A DNA stretch of 64,000 nucleotides, taken from the NCBI GenBank assembly GCA_025024175.1, contig QCXZ01000064.1, forward strand, positions 14,074,001 to 14,138,000, read 5' to 3'. Origin of the DNA: Rhyzopertha dominica (lineage: Eukaryota > Arthropoda > Insecta > Coleoptera > Bostrichidae). Shown piece after piece: positions 46,871 to 58,520 of this stretch; the first letter of the stretch is position 1; each line of letters opens with the position of its first letter. The position numbers and the translations under genes were made by a program. Below the pieces are notes generated by a model. It was not told the origin of the DNA. It worked only from the letters and a program-made list of their open reading frames with translations, and ran no database searches.

Positions 46871-47084
46871 CTGATATCCAACTGCCGTTGAATCTCGGAG
46901 GTGGGGGTAGTTTTAAAATTATATCTTCTAATGTAGGTTTTCTGCCTTTAACCCTAGGCCCTTCTTCTGGAGGTGATACTAAGACTATACTGAACACAAT
47001 TAACCCTAGTACGGCCACTATCACCAGCAGTGCTATAAATATTCCTCTCCAGTTTCTTTCATTTGGCGAACTCACAACCAATTC
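46871..47084 (-). CDS. Dpp10: DPP-like exon: juxtamembrane region and transmembrane anchor
   Basis: Residues 1-71 of the joined product. It opens at the acceptor ttgtttcag/GAATTG in phase 0 and closes at the donor ATATCAG/GTATGT in phase 1. It reads ELVVSSPNERNWRG, then a hydrophobic span of about 22 residues (IFIALL...SIVLV), then a short proline-rich extracellular stalk ending NGSWIS. The S-P-x-x-R-N-W-(K/R)-G block before the membrane segment is characteristic of the DPP6/DPP10 branch. In vertebrates isoform-specific first exons splice onto the equivalent point, so the start codon lies in an upstream exon not seen here. The leftover G completes an Asp codon with the next exon, giving the conserved W-I-S-D. 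The overlapping plus-strand open frame at 46852-47088 is a shadow. Confidence 0.94.
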
Positions 47085-47185
47085 CTGAAACAATTAAACA
47101 CATTATTACCATTTAATCTGCTTGAAATGGAATAATGATGATAAATATTTTATTAGCCTGAATGTATTTTAATTTGACGTAAAAT

Positions 47186-47370
47186 ATATTTCTTGGAATA
47201 GCAGGCATGTATACGTGTTGAAAAAGTATTGCCAGCTTTGACCGGGATTCGAACCCGGGCGTTTGAAAACCATCCAAACGTTTTAGTAGTGTTTAAAAGA
47301 CCCGTGTTCGAATCCCGGTCAAAGCTGGCAATACTTTTTCAGCACGTATACATGCCTGCTATCCCAAATA
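47186..47370. repeat. 185-bp palindrome with tRNA T-arm/box B sequences
   Basis: The left arm (TAGCAGGCATGTATACGTG, AAAAAGTATTGCCAGC, TTTGACCGGGATTCGAACCC) is matched by the inverted right arm to 47370. On the minus strand the left arm gives CCGGG-TTCGAAT-CCCGG, a perfect tRNA T-arm that includes the Pol III box B consensus GGTTCGAATCC, followed by a run of T. The right arm gives GTGTTCGAATCCC on the plus strand. A smaller hairpin, CGTTTG...CAAACG, lies at the centre. No anticodon arm or D-arm was found, so it is not a tRNA gene. Confidence 0.75.
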
Positions 47371-50300
47371 GCATAATATGTATACTGTCTGAGATTTAAA
47401 AAAGTTCATCATTGAAAAATTTAGAGTGTATACTAAAATAACATATTTAAAGGAATCCTCGTCATAAAACTCTTATAATAGTAATTGTGAAAACAGTGAA
47501 GATAATATTGATTGCAATATTACGAAACAAATTTGAATGAAATGAGCTTTTCTGTTTTCTTTATGATTTAAATTGTATGTGGAGTATCAGTTGGTACTAG
47601 AGTAGAAAGTTCGTAAAACAGTTTCTGTGCTATTATTAACACTTTTGTTTAAGCTTAATCACTATATCCAATAAATAAATCGGATTAGTTTTATAGGCAC
47701 TGAAATGTAGGACTAACTCCGTTTGAAATAGTTAGGTCAATACACCATTTTTTTCACAAACCCTTAAGTTGCGTCATCAGTGATGTGTTTATATCGTTAT
47801 AATAATATACCCGTAGCGCGAGACGAACAATCGATATTTCACTGCCAGCAGGGGTATTAAAGAGTTTCTCTTTTTTTACCGTTGCATCGGCGCTGTATTT
47901 CAATAACTTGTATCTTTCGTTATAAACAGTATTTCAAACAAAAAACCACAATCTATTAAGCCAAGGAACTAAAGGAATGCTCCGTTCTTTAATATTTATT
48001 CAATAAGCAACTAGAGAATGACGAATCATTGCTGCTACTTTATTCTCTTGGAGAAATGTGTATAGGTACTATTAGTATCTTTTACAGTACACATCTCGTG
48101 CGGAATTTGCATCTTGAGGTAAACGGATTGGACAAAAATTTATCTACTGTCAACTACGAAAAAAATTTTGGTATGCAGTCTGAAAAATAAACGATTGTGA
48201 GCTTATTATGTCACCTAGATGTTAAGCAATTCGTCTTGTGATGCATTATAATATAATTATTGTACCAACATCCTTAAAGTAAACATATCCTTATCGGTCA
48301 TTTTGATGAAACCGAAAGAAAGCCATTTATTTACTGGGAGCATATCATTGCTGTGGAAATTAAGAACTTCTATGGGTTTTAAACAAATAAAAATGATCCT
48401 CATCTGGATCTAGAGGACTTATTTGCTTCGAAGTTTATTCATTTTATGCTAAGTGGCAATTTATTTTATTTGCTCCGGGTAGCACATGGATAATTCAAGA
48501 TGGGACAGTTCCTCGATCTTGGGAATATGTGAAAATACCCCATAACGCTACCCCACGTTACGTATTAATAAATACTACATCGTTTAACGCGCTTATTATG
48601 ACACGCAAATGACAATTTGTGAGGTTATGTTAAGTTTGCTTTTCGTTCAGCCGATGCACCTGGCAACAATGCTGTCAAATGACTTCTTACTATCGCATCG
48701 TTGACGCAGTCTTAAAGTTTTAGGAAAATTCATATAGGTACTTATCATAATGAATAATTTTCAGAAATCTTCACGATTAGCGCGACTCGGGTAAAAAGGC
48801 AAGTATCTAAGTAAAAATTAGTTTGAACGCGATTGTCTTAACAATTCTTATGATAACATGCCTTGTACATTGTGTATTGGCTAAAGTTGTACGTTATCTT
48901 CTTAAAATAATACAAATAGAATTTATTATTTAAAAACGTAACATTTAGTAAGCGTTCTAAATAATTGTTTCTGCAAATGAAATAACATACAACGAGGAAT
49001 ATGTTTCTGCATTTCTCTTTGGTAGGGCACCTGGCAAATTACTTTGCTTGCAGGAAAGTTTATTATTGGCGAGCAAAACGCTATTATCAAACCGCCGGGC
49101 GTTCCGAGAGCTTCTCTCAAAGGGAACCAACCCCTAATTTAAAAGCACTCGAAATTGACAGGAATTCGATTTAGATGGAAGTGTAACGGAACTTTCAGTG
49201 ACTGAAATGTAGCAATTTCTGCCTGGGCCCGTTGCCGAATCCGGGATTTCACATTTCAAATTAAAAAAAATGATCCGCGTCTTACCGTCATCCCACGCAT
49301 TTAAATAAGCGAAGCTATCTGAAACTATTCCTGATCGCTCAATCTGGCCTTCGAATTTTGTAAAGGGCGGGTCGTTAGCAAATGCTGGATTTAGGAGTTG
49401 TTTACTCTTTAGCGGACAAGGCGGCCGACAAGCGATTGCTATAAATAGAACTTAGCTGTAAGGACTTGTTTGCAGTCTGTACTTCAGAAGGTAAACATTA
49501 TTGTTTATTCCAAACTTGAGAATTCTTCTTGTTATAATTGAATACAAAAATATAGTACATAGACGAATGAGAGATTAAAATAGTGTAATGATACATGAAG
49601 TAAATTCGGAATTGTGTGCTAGGACACTGCCATACATCGGTAATTGCTGTGTAAGTGATAAAAGTCATTTAGCTAGAGAACCGAGAGCGAAAAATGAAGC
49701 GCACAAAATATATAAAATATAATTTAAGGTAGTAAATGATTTTTTTCAACCGACTTTTAGGAACTCGTGACTTGTCTGTATTTCGATATTGCTTGCAATA
49801 AATACTAAACAAATTGCGCAACAGAATTACAGTAGATACAAAAACAATCTTTAATGTGGTGTGTGTTTTTATTACCTGGTAGGTATAGTATCAAAATTCT
49901 ATTATATCAGTGTAGGTTTAACATTAACACTATATGACACTCGCTTAACACTGAACATTATACACAAGCTTATAAGGACATACAATATAAACAAGACTTT
50001 TACGGTGCAATATTATGGTTTGTTGGGGGAAATATAAAACTACTTCCCTTAATTACATCACTAAAACAGACTGGTTATATTAATATATTACGGTACCTTA
50101 ATAAGACCAAAATGTCGTCAAATGTTGCTTCCAAGATTGCAAAATAAACTATACTATTCATTATTCAATTAAAAAAGTCTGTTACCTGCGTTTAAAAGTA
50201 TTGAAACTTATATGTCTGTATTTAATGGCTTTATTGATTTATTTTTGAAGTTTTGGGATAATACTATACTGTGTTACGTGCTTAATCAAACTGTGAAAAT

Positions 50301-51506
50301 ACAATCAGTTTTAATTACAGATTTTTTTTACAAAAACGCTGTACCTGACAAGTTAAGAAGGGCTCTTAAATAATGCCAAAATGGCTTACGATTGATCACT
50401 TATCAAGTTAATAAAGTCATGAAGGATTACCAAAATGTATAATAATACACAGTTTTCATTAAAAAGTGTAATTTCTTGTGGATCGACGTAAAAATGTTTG
50501 ATATTAGGAACTTATAACATGTTTTATTCCCAGCCTTATTATTAACAAGGATCGTTGGCTGTTCGGCATACTCCTGTAAAAATAGGTCTGAACAATGCTA
50601 CTTGACGAAAGTATTTCCGGGAGATCCTGAATGAAAGAAACGGAGCGTCGCAAAATAGAGACGAGGGGTTTTGACTGCTGAAACTTCTATTCAGTGTAAT
50701 CCTGGCAAGCAGAACCAGTGCAGGATAATTTAAAAACCTCAATGATGCATATAAGTTTCAAGATGATGTTCGTGAATTCCACATTGAGTTTCTTTACATA
50801 AAACTGAATAAGTTTGTCAGATTCTTACATCTCGCGAATCATCATAATTTAGTAATAATTTAGTTTATGTTAAAAACTTTGAGGCTTAATTTCGAGATAA
50901 TAATTGCTGGAGGTTGTAGTAAATACTCACAAATCTATTACTGAAAATAGTAAAATTGTGTGCATATTAAAGAATGAGTTCTAAATACTACTCACAGACA
51001 AAATTACATAACATTATTGCAGTCTGTAACCTTAAACTGCCTTAATAAAACAATAAATACTCCATTCTACTACAAAATGAAAGTTCAGTATATAATTTCT
51101 ACTATATAGTTTTCGGTTGTTGTTTTCTTCCAATCATTGACTGAAATTTTCATATTAGCTCATTAGCTAAGAGAAGGTGTACTTTTGCAATGTTACTGAT
51201 GTTACATGTCATTCAGCAAACAAACATTTTACAACCATTATTTATATTCGAAACGATGGGGAACATTAAGTATGATAATTTATTAATTCTAGCTATAAAA
51301 TAAGTTTCTTTTTAACTCATGTTTTATGAGAAACCAGGAAGCATCTCCATATATCTAAAATCGGCTAGTAATTTTGAAGGGTGTTGTAATAAAGTAGGAA
51401 CTTATAGAAATATGAATGTAAACACATTTGAAAGGTACTAACGGTAGCGTCCAGGAATGGTCGATGAAACTAGCCGTCGTATATTTCTGCAAATGCCAAA
51501 TTCCTA
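47371..51506. other. Upstream intron or 5' flank, no gene recognised
   Basis: No DPP-like upstream exon was recognised on the minus strand. 49080-49430 is a non-repetitive, GC-richer block. Elsewhere AT-rich. Confidence 0.4.
49440..49480 (+). promoter_or_regulatory. Possible TATA/initiator core promoter
   Basis: TATAAATA at 49440-49447 is followed 34 bases from its first T by GCAGTCT (A at 49474), an initiator-like match. It sits at the end of a GC-richer unique block. It points to the plus strand, opposite to the DPP-like gene, and no exon downstream is recognised. Weak. Confidence 0.2.
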
Positions 51507-51582
51507 ATACAGGCAGCTGAAATGAAATTCTTCAGAGCTGTTAAGCGATAGACCAGACCACATAAGAAATACTGACATCCGT
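51507..51582 (+). pseudogene. RTE-like LINE C-terminal scrap
   Basis: The frame reads IQAAEMKFFRAVKR from 51507, then in another frame IRNTDIR (51562-51582). This is the (L)-Q-A-A-E-M-x-F-L-R-x-V-x-x-x-x-R-x-x-x-I-R-N-x-x-I-R string of LINE C-termini, the same segment seen on the minus strand at 38.6-38.8 kb. Confidence 0.62.
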
Positions 51583-51986
51583 AATTGCTCCATCCACCAT
51601 AAGAGATGTACGCTACTGCACAAAAAGTATAAGAAGCAGTCGTATATCGAAAAATGCTTTAATAAAAATAGGGAAGATTCGCATTTGAGGCTTACATCCT
51701 AAGAAAGGGATGGACTGCTGACTGAAATGTTAGTTTACACTATTGAAGGTATAAAGAATAGCAACCACTGAAATCAGGGTACGAAGCTTGCACATAAGCT
51801 CTAACCCAATGTTAAGGACTCTTAAATGTATCACCAATCACACGTAACAATTACATAATGTCAAGTTTATTTATTAAACGATCATAGATTTATATATACC
51901 AAAAAAGAGAACGATAACTCAGTAAGGTACATACTTTTTTCAAGCCATGTCTTAAAATATTATAATATTTCAATATCTATAGCTTC

Positions 51987-52241
51987 TTATAAAGCTTTAG
52001 GAGATAATCTGTGCAGGATAGCTTTAGAAAAGGCAATATTCATAAGTGCTTTTCCTAGTACATACATTTTATATCCTCGTACAAGTAAACGAGATCCAAG
52101 GAATAGATATTCCGGTAGCAGGTATTCAGGATTTTTATCTCTGTGGAAGCTGTGAGCTAAAAACTCAACGAGCCAAGTTTCAGTAAGAATAAGTTTGCAG
52201 TCGGACTTAGATTTTACCACTGTCCGATAAGTGATAAACAA
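51987..52241 (-). pseudogene. Possible LINE endonuclease scrap (LTETWL)
   Basis: An 84-codon minus frame contains KLILTETWL, similar to the (I/L)-x-x-(L/V)-T-E-T-W-L motif of LINE AP-endonucleases. The rest (PEYLFLGSRLLVRGYKMY) only loosely fits the following Y-x-x-x-R-x-x-R-x-x-G-G-G block. It may be coincidence. Confidence 0.25.
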
Positions 52242-55200
52242 TAAAACAAGTTTATATACCTTTATGGCCTAACTACGAATACTAGAAGCATTTACAATTG
52301 TCTTGTGTATTGTTGTGTGTTCTCGTCAGCGAGGTACAAAAAAACCTTTTACAAGTGCTGAAATTAAGTCACGCCTTTTAAAAATGAAAAATAGCATGCT
52401 CTATGTGGCAAAGCAAGAAATAAAATCTCAAAAAAGGTTAGATTTCCGGGATAAACGGTATAGTAATAATTGATTTAAGGCACGTAATTGGACACAGACT
52501 TTACACTGTTGAGAACGCACAAAAGCCCTTTGAACAATGATAACTGAAATATTTATATCACCGCGTACGAGCCCTTCGTAATAATTACGCATACGTAGCA
52601 ATGAAGCTTCGCTTACATTTTCCTCAGGGACGTTACCCTATGCCTATACTTAAAATATGTAGATCGACAAACTTCTACCGTGTATCTTAACCGCCCTTTG
52701 ACGATGTCGTTTACTTCAGTTTCATTTATTATGCATTAATAATATGACTGACAGGTTCGCACCTATTTTATCGGAGATGTGGGTCGAAACCGCTCTCGAT
52801 CAGTGGAATGCGACTAAACCTGGCCTACCCAGATGTCACTAATCCTATCAGGTCAGCCTGCCACTTGCCATTGTTATTCAATTAATTTGGATACCAGAAG
52901 GATAATATTAGTATGTACTTCGCCTATAGTTAACGTCTATGTTAACATCACTTTTATTAGTGCATACCATTTGTAATATGAAAAAAAAGTCTTCGGAATT
53001 ATAAGGCAATGCGGGTTCTAGATAACTGCGGTCTTGCTATTGTAGCTAGCCTTTAAAAAAGCATCAAATATGTTATCTATTTAATTTTTAAGTTATTGTT
53101 TTATCATGATCTACGAATGTAATAATAACGTCTTCTATTGTCAGAGCTTGATTAAAACTACTTTCAGTGGAACAGGCATCACTGGAACAGAAGGAACGAT
53201 GGAGAAGTGCCATTGCTGTACCCATGTACCAGGTAACGGCATACGATAATGGGTGAAATGAATCCAAATATAATAAGTATCTACTGAATTCTTTACGATC
53301 ATATATAAATTTTTAAACTCTCAAACAGTTCTTCGAAGCTCTCTAATGAAACATAAAAACCATGTTCCGGACAATTTTCACAAGGACTCTATCAATTGTT
53401 TTATGTTACTATACCAAGTACACTAAGAGGCCAAAAACTGAAGCGCTATCAAAGAATGACGTTCTGTTTGTTAGCCTAGAAAAGTGATAACTCCAAAATT
53501 ACAGATTACAGCTTAAAATTTAAGTCGATCAATTACCTCGCGCACTCTAGATATGCAACCCAGTCGTTGTAACCTTTTTGGAATTTTTTAAAAACCAAGA
53601 GGTTTTAACAAATTTCGAAGACTTTAATTTGATGTTTTGGAGGAAATAAGTCTGAATATGTATTCTTTTCTTGCAGGTCAGGCAAGTAACAACATTTTAT
53701 CCTGAAGTGAACTGAACCAAGCATCTACCCAGGCAGGAATTGCCCGCTTGTGATATTTCGACATATGAAGTCTATAACGACTAATCTATGCTACTATTGC
53801 CACCTGCATTACTAAATTTTGTAGTTTGGCGCAAGATTTGTAGTTTTTTTTTAAAACACGCTATTCTATTCTATTCTATCTTCTGCGGTGCGGCTCCGCA
53901 AATGGGCCGGGCGCTGCACTTGGACCTTTCGATCCATTGTGCCCGCACCGTATCTTAGAAGAGTCTGCCTTCTCAAAGAAGTGCACTATCTCTTTCCAAG
54001 GTGACCTATGAAGATCTTCAGTCTCAATAAATTGATATGTAAATTCTTCAAACCTTTTGTCTCCCAGCGATCCACAGTTGGGAAGTTTCCTCCTCTTCTG
54101 AGCAGACCCTACAGATACTACTCTCCGCTACACCCATATTATAAATTAAGTAAATTATTATACTAAATAAATAAACCCGCCCAAGTCTGCTACAAGCCAG
54201 GTTGAAAAAGGGTGACGGGCAGGTGTAACAACCTCGTTAGAAAACCAGGATTCATCTGGCTCGGATGATAGCACCCTGCAAGAGCTCCTATCAGAGTACA
54301 GCAAAGATGGTCAACGGTGGAAGGAGCAGATGAGAATGTAAACATCCAATGGTCTGGAAAGCGGAAGAACTAACTTTATACTCATAAACCACCAGTTTGG
54401 TAAGAATCCTAATATAAATGCAAAAAGCCGGATTGATTTAAACCAAAAACGACTAAGCAATAAATCTTGTTTTCCAGGGTGCTGTTTTGATTGTTTTCTC
54501 CTCCAGGTCATGTATGAATATGTTCGTTATTATTGGTGATAGCGGTGAACTCATCGGTGCTCCCTCGACTTGTTTGTATTTTTGCTGCTTATAACTGAAG
54601 GAGGTATTCTTCACGCAGTACCCATTTGGCAAGTTCTCACGCGTATTTTAAGCTCATTAGTGCATTCGAAAAAAATATGGGCCTGGGAAAACTAGTGCGT
54701 AGTTTTTAAAAGGTTCACCCTAAATAAAGCCAAATACGCTATTTCATAGAACTATTAGTGGTAATCCCGTATGTAACCGAAATATACATATACAAGAAAT
54801 GAGCAGTTACCAAAGTTAGTAGCAAACAATTGTTTAAAATTGGTCACCCTGTCAAAGTGCTTAATTTTACAACTTGCATCATCTTAGATTAAATATATGT
54901 CAAATTAAAAATATTATATTTTTACAGTGTAGATAATATAGACATTATGTATTGACTAAGCAGGTAATCAGTTTGTTGTTTAAATGTAGCGATAACTGAT
55001 AATACATACAAAAGATGTTCAGTGCCTGCTCATATTTCGATTTGAACATATGCGATTTATCAGCTGGTGCATCAATTAGAAATCGGGACATGTCTTTCTT
55101 AGTAAATACGCTGACGTTTTTTTGGTTTATAACCAACATTTTACTGTTTGAGGCAACCAATGAATACTAAAAATTTGGAAATGTAGAGTAAGTTATGAAC

Positions 55201-57350
55201 ACAGAACATTTTTTTTTCATTTTTATTTAACCTTCTTTGACCTGCTGCCTAAGATGTTTTAAAATAGGTCGTGTTTTGCTACGATTCTATGTGGTGCCTC
55301 GCACGCTCTTAGCCGTGCCCAGGATTTTTATTTCGCCCCAAGGACGGGACCTGGGCTTCGTTTCCGTCCCTAACTTCGGGGAGCTTTATGCAGATGTTGT
55401 TATTTGCGAGACACCCTGTGCTTATCCCCTTTGTTATTACTAAGCGTGCGTGTTTTTTCTTTTGTGTTCTGTTCTGTTAGTATTCTACATGCATCCCTTC
55501 TTTGCCCGACTTGCATTTCTTACGTTTGGTATTTGTTAGTAAAGACCTGTTCCACTAAAAGAACTTAAAAACTATAAGGCTAAACTACACTACACATGAG
55601 GTACAGAATGTCGAACTCTAGCCGTTTGTTGTTCTCAACGTAAAATGTCACCATAGTCCACACACTTATCTTTACAGAGACAACATCAAAGGCGGCATCT
55701 TTCATGTGAAGCTGGAGTGATCCTAAACCACTAATTTACATAAACGTAGGTAACGGGGGTTTTTGATGCCCAAATCACGATTAGGGAAATTTTACCACCT
55801 GCCTGAAAAATATCCACGATAAGCACGTATGATTCCATCATTATGAACAATTTCGGGAACTTAATTAGATCGAAAACGAACACCCACACAGAACAAGAAA
55901 ACTTAAAGACTGAGATTGTTTAAAATTGTACAAGGATATCGAAAAATAGTATGATGCTTTATAATTAAATAATGACTAACAGATATAATCACTTAGCAAA
56001 ATAAAGTCAAATGCTCATCTTGCAAGTTGACTGAACATAATTTAACTCACGTTAAAAAGTAAAAAGTAAAAAGCTTTCCCATTTTTTCATTCAACTACTA
56101 AATTTACTTTAACCAATTTATGTGTTACAGAACGCCATAGTTTGGCAATCCTGTAATTCGGTTATTCCCCCTGATTGATTTTCGTGATCATTCCCTATTT
56201 AACACACACAAATCCGTTGTCTCAAAACTGACATTTACAGCCAGTTTCGAGCTCGCTAAGAGCGAATCCAATACAGCCACTTGAGATTGCGGTCGAAGTT
56301 GTTTCCCACACAACACTTGAAACTAGGGGGAAATGAGCTTCAGCCATTGGGGCGGGGAAGTACGAACAGTATCGGATTAAGGGCGGATATTAAAACATCG
56401 GGTTCTGTTGCGGCGTAGAAATTGCGATGACAGCTTAAGCGTAGGCATTTCCAGGAGATACAACGTTATCGCACGGAGGTTTGTGAATGGAATATGAAAT
56501 GTAGCGTTCAAATTTATACAAAAGAGAAGAAGCAAATGTCAGAGTAATTGTAGACGAAGCCGATCCAAAAACAAGCAAAAAATAGAATTACTGTACTTGA
56601 TAGTTGTAAACAGAATAAGATCCAGACCTGCATTTGATTCCTAACATCAGATTTATATGGTTATATGGCGATATAACTAGGATTTGCCTTCATCTTTATT
56701 GAAGCAATTACTCAGGTCCTACATTAACCATACTTTGACCTTTATGTTTTCCTGCTCAAAGTACGATGACCCATGACCTTATGGGAACACAAAGCTGGAG
56801 TTACCAGAGTTCCTATTATTCCTGCCGGGCACATGATCTATAGGTATCCCTTATTTCTTGGCGCATCGAAATATTTAAATCTTTTATAGAATACAGTGCG
56901 CGCCTAGTCTCCCTTTCGCACATTAACTTTTAAACATGTTAAGTTAACAGGTGCGGATAGAATACGGGTGAGATCGTTGAAAAATTAACTTCCTTTTACA
57001 GATGATGTTTTCCACAAATCCAAGATGGCGTCCCAGTCGTTACCAAGTCGAAAATTTGAAATGACAAGAGTGTGTTTCAAAACCAGCTTTTACTTCTCAA
57101 GTGCTCGCATCCTAAAGTTATGTGTGTTTCAATCTGAAAATACTTCTGTATGTCTTAAGTTCCTCCATTCTAACATTTGAACGCCTTATGCCGAAAGGGT
57201 CTGCTGAAAAAAAGAGCGGTGAAGAATTACCTCCTTTTAAAGATGATACGTTTTTCTTACAATTCAACATGGCGCAAGAGCCACCACAGAAAACTTTGAA
57301 GAGCCAGGAGAGGTCTACACTACATTTTAATGTTATTTACGACAAATAAT
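52242..57350. other. No gene recognised; several GC-richer blocks
   Basis: 53860-54120 follows an (ATTCT)n tract and is GC-rich (GTGCGGCTCCGC, GGGCCGGGCGCTGC); 55290-55450 is similar in composition. Both look like old dispersed repeats that I cannot name. 56200-56480 is unique, GC-richer sequence. A diverged direct repeat ending in AAGATGGCG / AACATGGCG lies at about 57000 and 57235. Confidence 0.35.
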
Positions 57351-57408
57351 CCATTCTAAAGTGATGAGGGTTTATCTTTGGACTGAAACCATCATACCTT
57401 TAGAATGG
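57351..57408. repeat. 58-bp hairpin
   Basis: CCATTCTAAAG(T)GATG(A)GGGTTT is matched inverted by AAACC(A)TCAT(AC)CTTTAGAATGG, with a loop of about 12 bases. Probably the fused ends of a small MITE. Confidence 0.55.
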
Positions 57409-58102
57409 CTTGTTAGGTCTCATTTTTCTAAGCATGAACGTTTAGGTAGCAAAAGCTGCATTAAAGTGTAACACTTGACCCTCCTTAATGTTTAAAATTT
57501 TAAAGTTGCGGTGCCATTTTGGATTTTGAAAGCATAGTCTAACTTAGCGCGCTCAGAAATCTACATGAGTACCGAAGGGGGTGGAGAAAGGAGATCGTGC
57601 ACTTTATAATTATTGCTATACATGTACATATTGGTTTATAATGTTACAATAGGGAACTTCAATTTGTTTTATTGTACTTAAATTAGTGATTACTAAAGCT
57701 CATAGCTAAGTCTTATTAAATTAATTTTATTAACTTTTTTTTATCAAGCTGCTGCAAATAGCAGATGTTGTGATATACTAGTATATTAATATATGAAGTA
57801 CTTATGCTATGTACATGTTCAAAATTGAGAATTAAAAATGTACTTTGAGAAGTTATATAAATCTCTTTAAAACCTAAACTGTCCGCTCGATATTTATAAA
57901 TATGTTTAGTGTGTTTCTTTCTAAGGTTATACCTAGAACATAGTAAAGTTAGTTTTCAATTCTTCATAATTAAAATATTTTATATTAGCCCGGCAAACGG
58001 TGTTATATACATAGTTATTAAACGGTAAAAAAACAAGTAAAACGGCATACATAGACGTCCTGTCGTTGGGTAGATTGGGAAATACTGTTTAACGTGCCAT
58101 GA
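57409..58102. other. No gene recognised between two inverted-repeat features
   Basis: AT-rich sequence with no open frame of note and no motif I can name. Confidence 0.4.
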
Positions 58103-58520
58103 TGTTAAGACTGGGATCTAAGGGAGAGAGAAAGATATTTTCGAGCTAACGATAGAAAGAGAACAACCTATTTCTACAAAACAGCACCACTTAAGAACTA
58201 CTGAATATTTAGGGATAAATCAATTCTTTTCTGAAAGATAAAAGATTTAGCTAAAGCCTAAGGTATATCTCAAATAATATACTTAATATTTGTTTGCGAA
58301 AATAATTGCCAATTGTGATGTCTACCTTGCATATTATTTTTAGCCTAAACTTTTACGAATCTTGGTTATTGCATCATTTAGTTTGCACATAAAAAGTAGC
58401 TTGCGTGAAAATGTCGATCACGAGCTATTGAATAAAACTAGTGTGCTCCTGTTCTGTAAAATAGATGTGGTTCTCTTTCTATCGTTATCTCGGATGGATA
58501 CCAGGATCCCAGCTTTAACA
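58103..58520. repeat. Inverted-repeat element, ~420 bp
   Basis: The left arm 58103-58190 (TGTTAAGACTGGGATC, TAACGATAGAAAGAGAAC) is matched on the minus strand by 58520-58443 (TGTTAAAGCTGGGATCC, TAACGATAGAAAGAGAACC). Internal AT-rich spacer of about 250 bp without an open frame. MITE-like. Confidence 0.6.

Larger units (their letters stand above)
2370..47084 (-). other. Dpp10: Dipeptidyl-peptidase-like gene (DPP6/DPP10 type), 8 exons, both ends open
   Basis: Gene model built by hand from eight minus-strand exons, each bounded by AG acceptor and GT donor. Junction phases agree throughout (1, 0, 2, 0, 0, 2, 2). The joined product is 694 residues: membrane anchor, eight-bladed beta-propeller region, and start of the alpha/beta-hydrolase domain. 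The order and spacing of family signatures match vertebrate DPP6/DPP10. The nucleophile Ser is Gly, predicting no peptidase activity. Family members are type II membrane glycoproteins that associate with Kv4/Shal potassium channels; that role is inferred here from family membership. At least eleven N-x-S/T sequons fit a glycosylated ectodomain. Introns run from 427 bp to about 16 kb. An upstream exon encoding the cytoplasmic tail and start codon, and a downstream exon or exons with the Asp/His region and stop codon, are missing from the window or unrecognised. Confidence 0.93.

Noticed and set aside
46852..47088. Plus-strand 78-codon frame over the membrane-anchor exon
   Set aside because: Exact antisense of a well-supported coding exon; a composition shadow. 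The same applies to plus frames at 2422-2682, 29463-29681 and 12612-12839.
47228..47338. tRNA gene
   Set aside because: Only T-arm/box B is present; no D-arm, anticodon arm or box A, and the matching arms are a palindrome rather than a cloverleaf.
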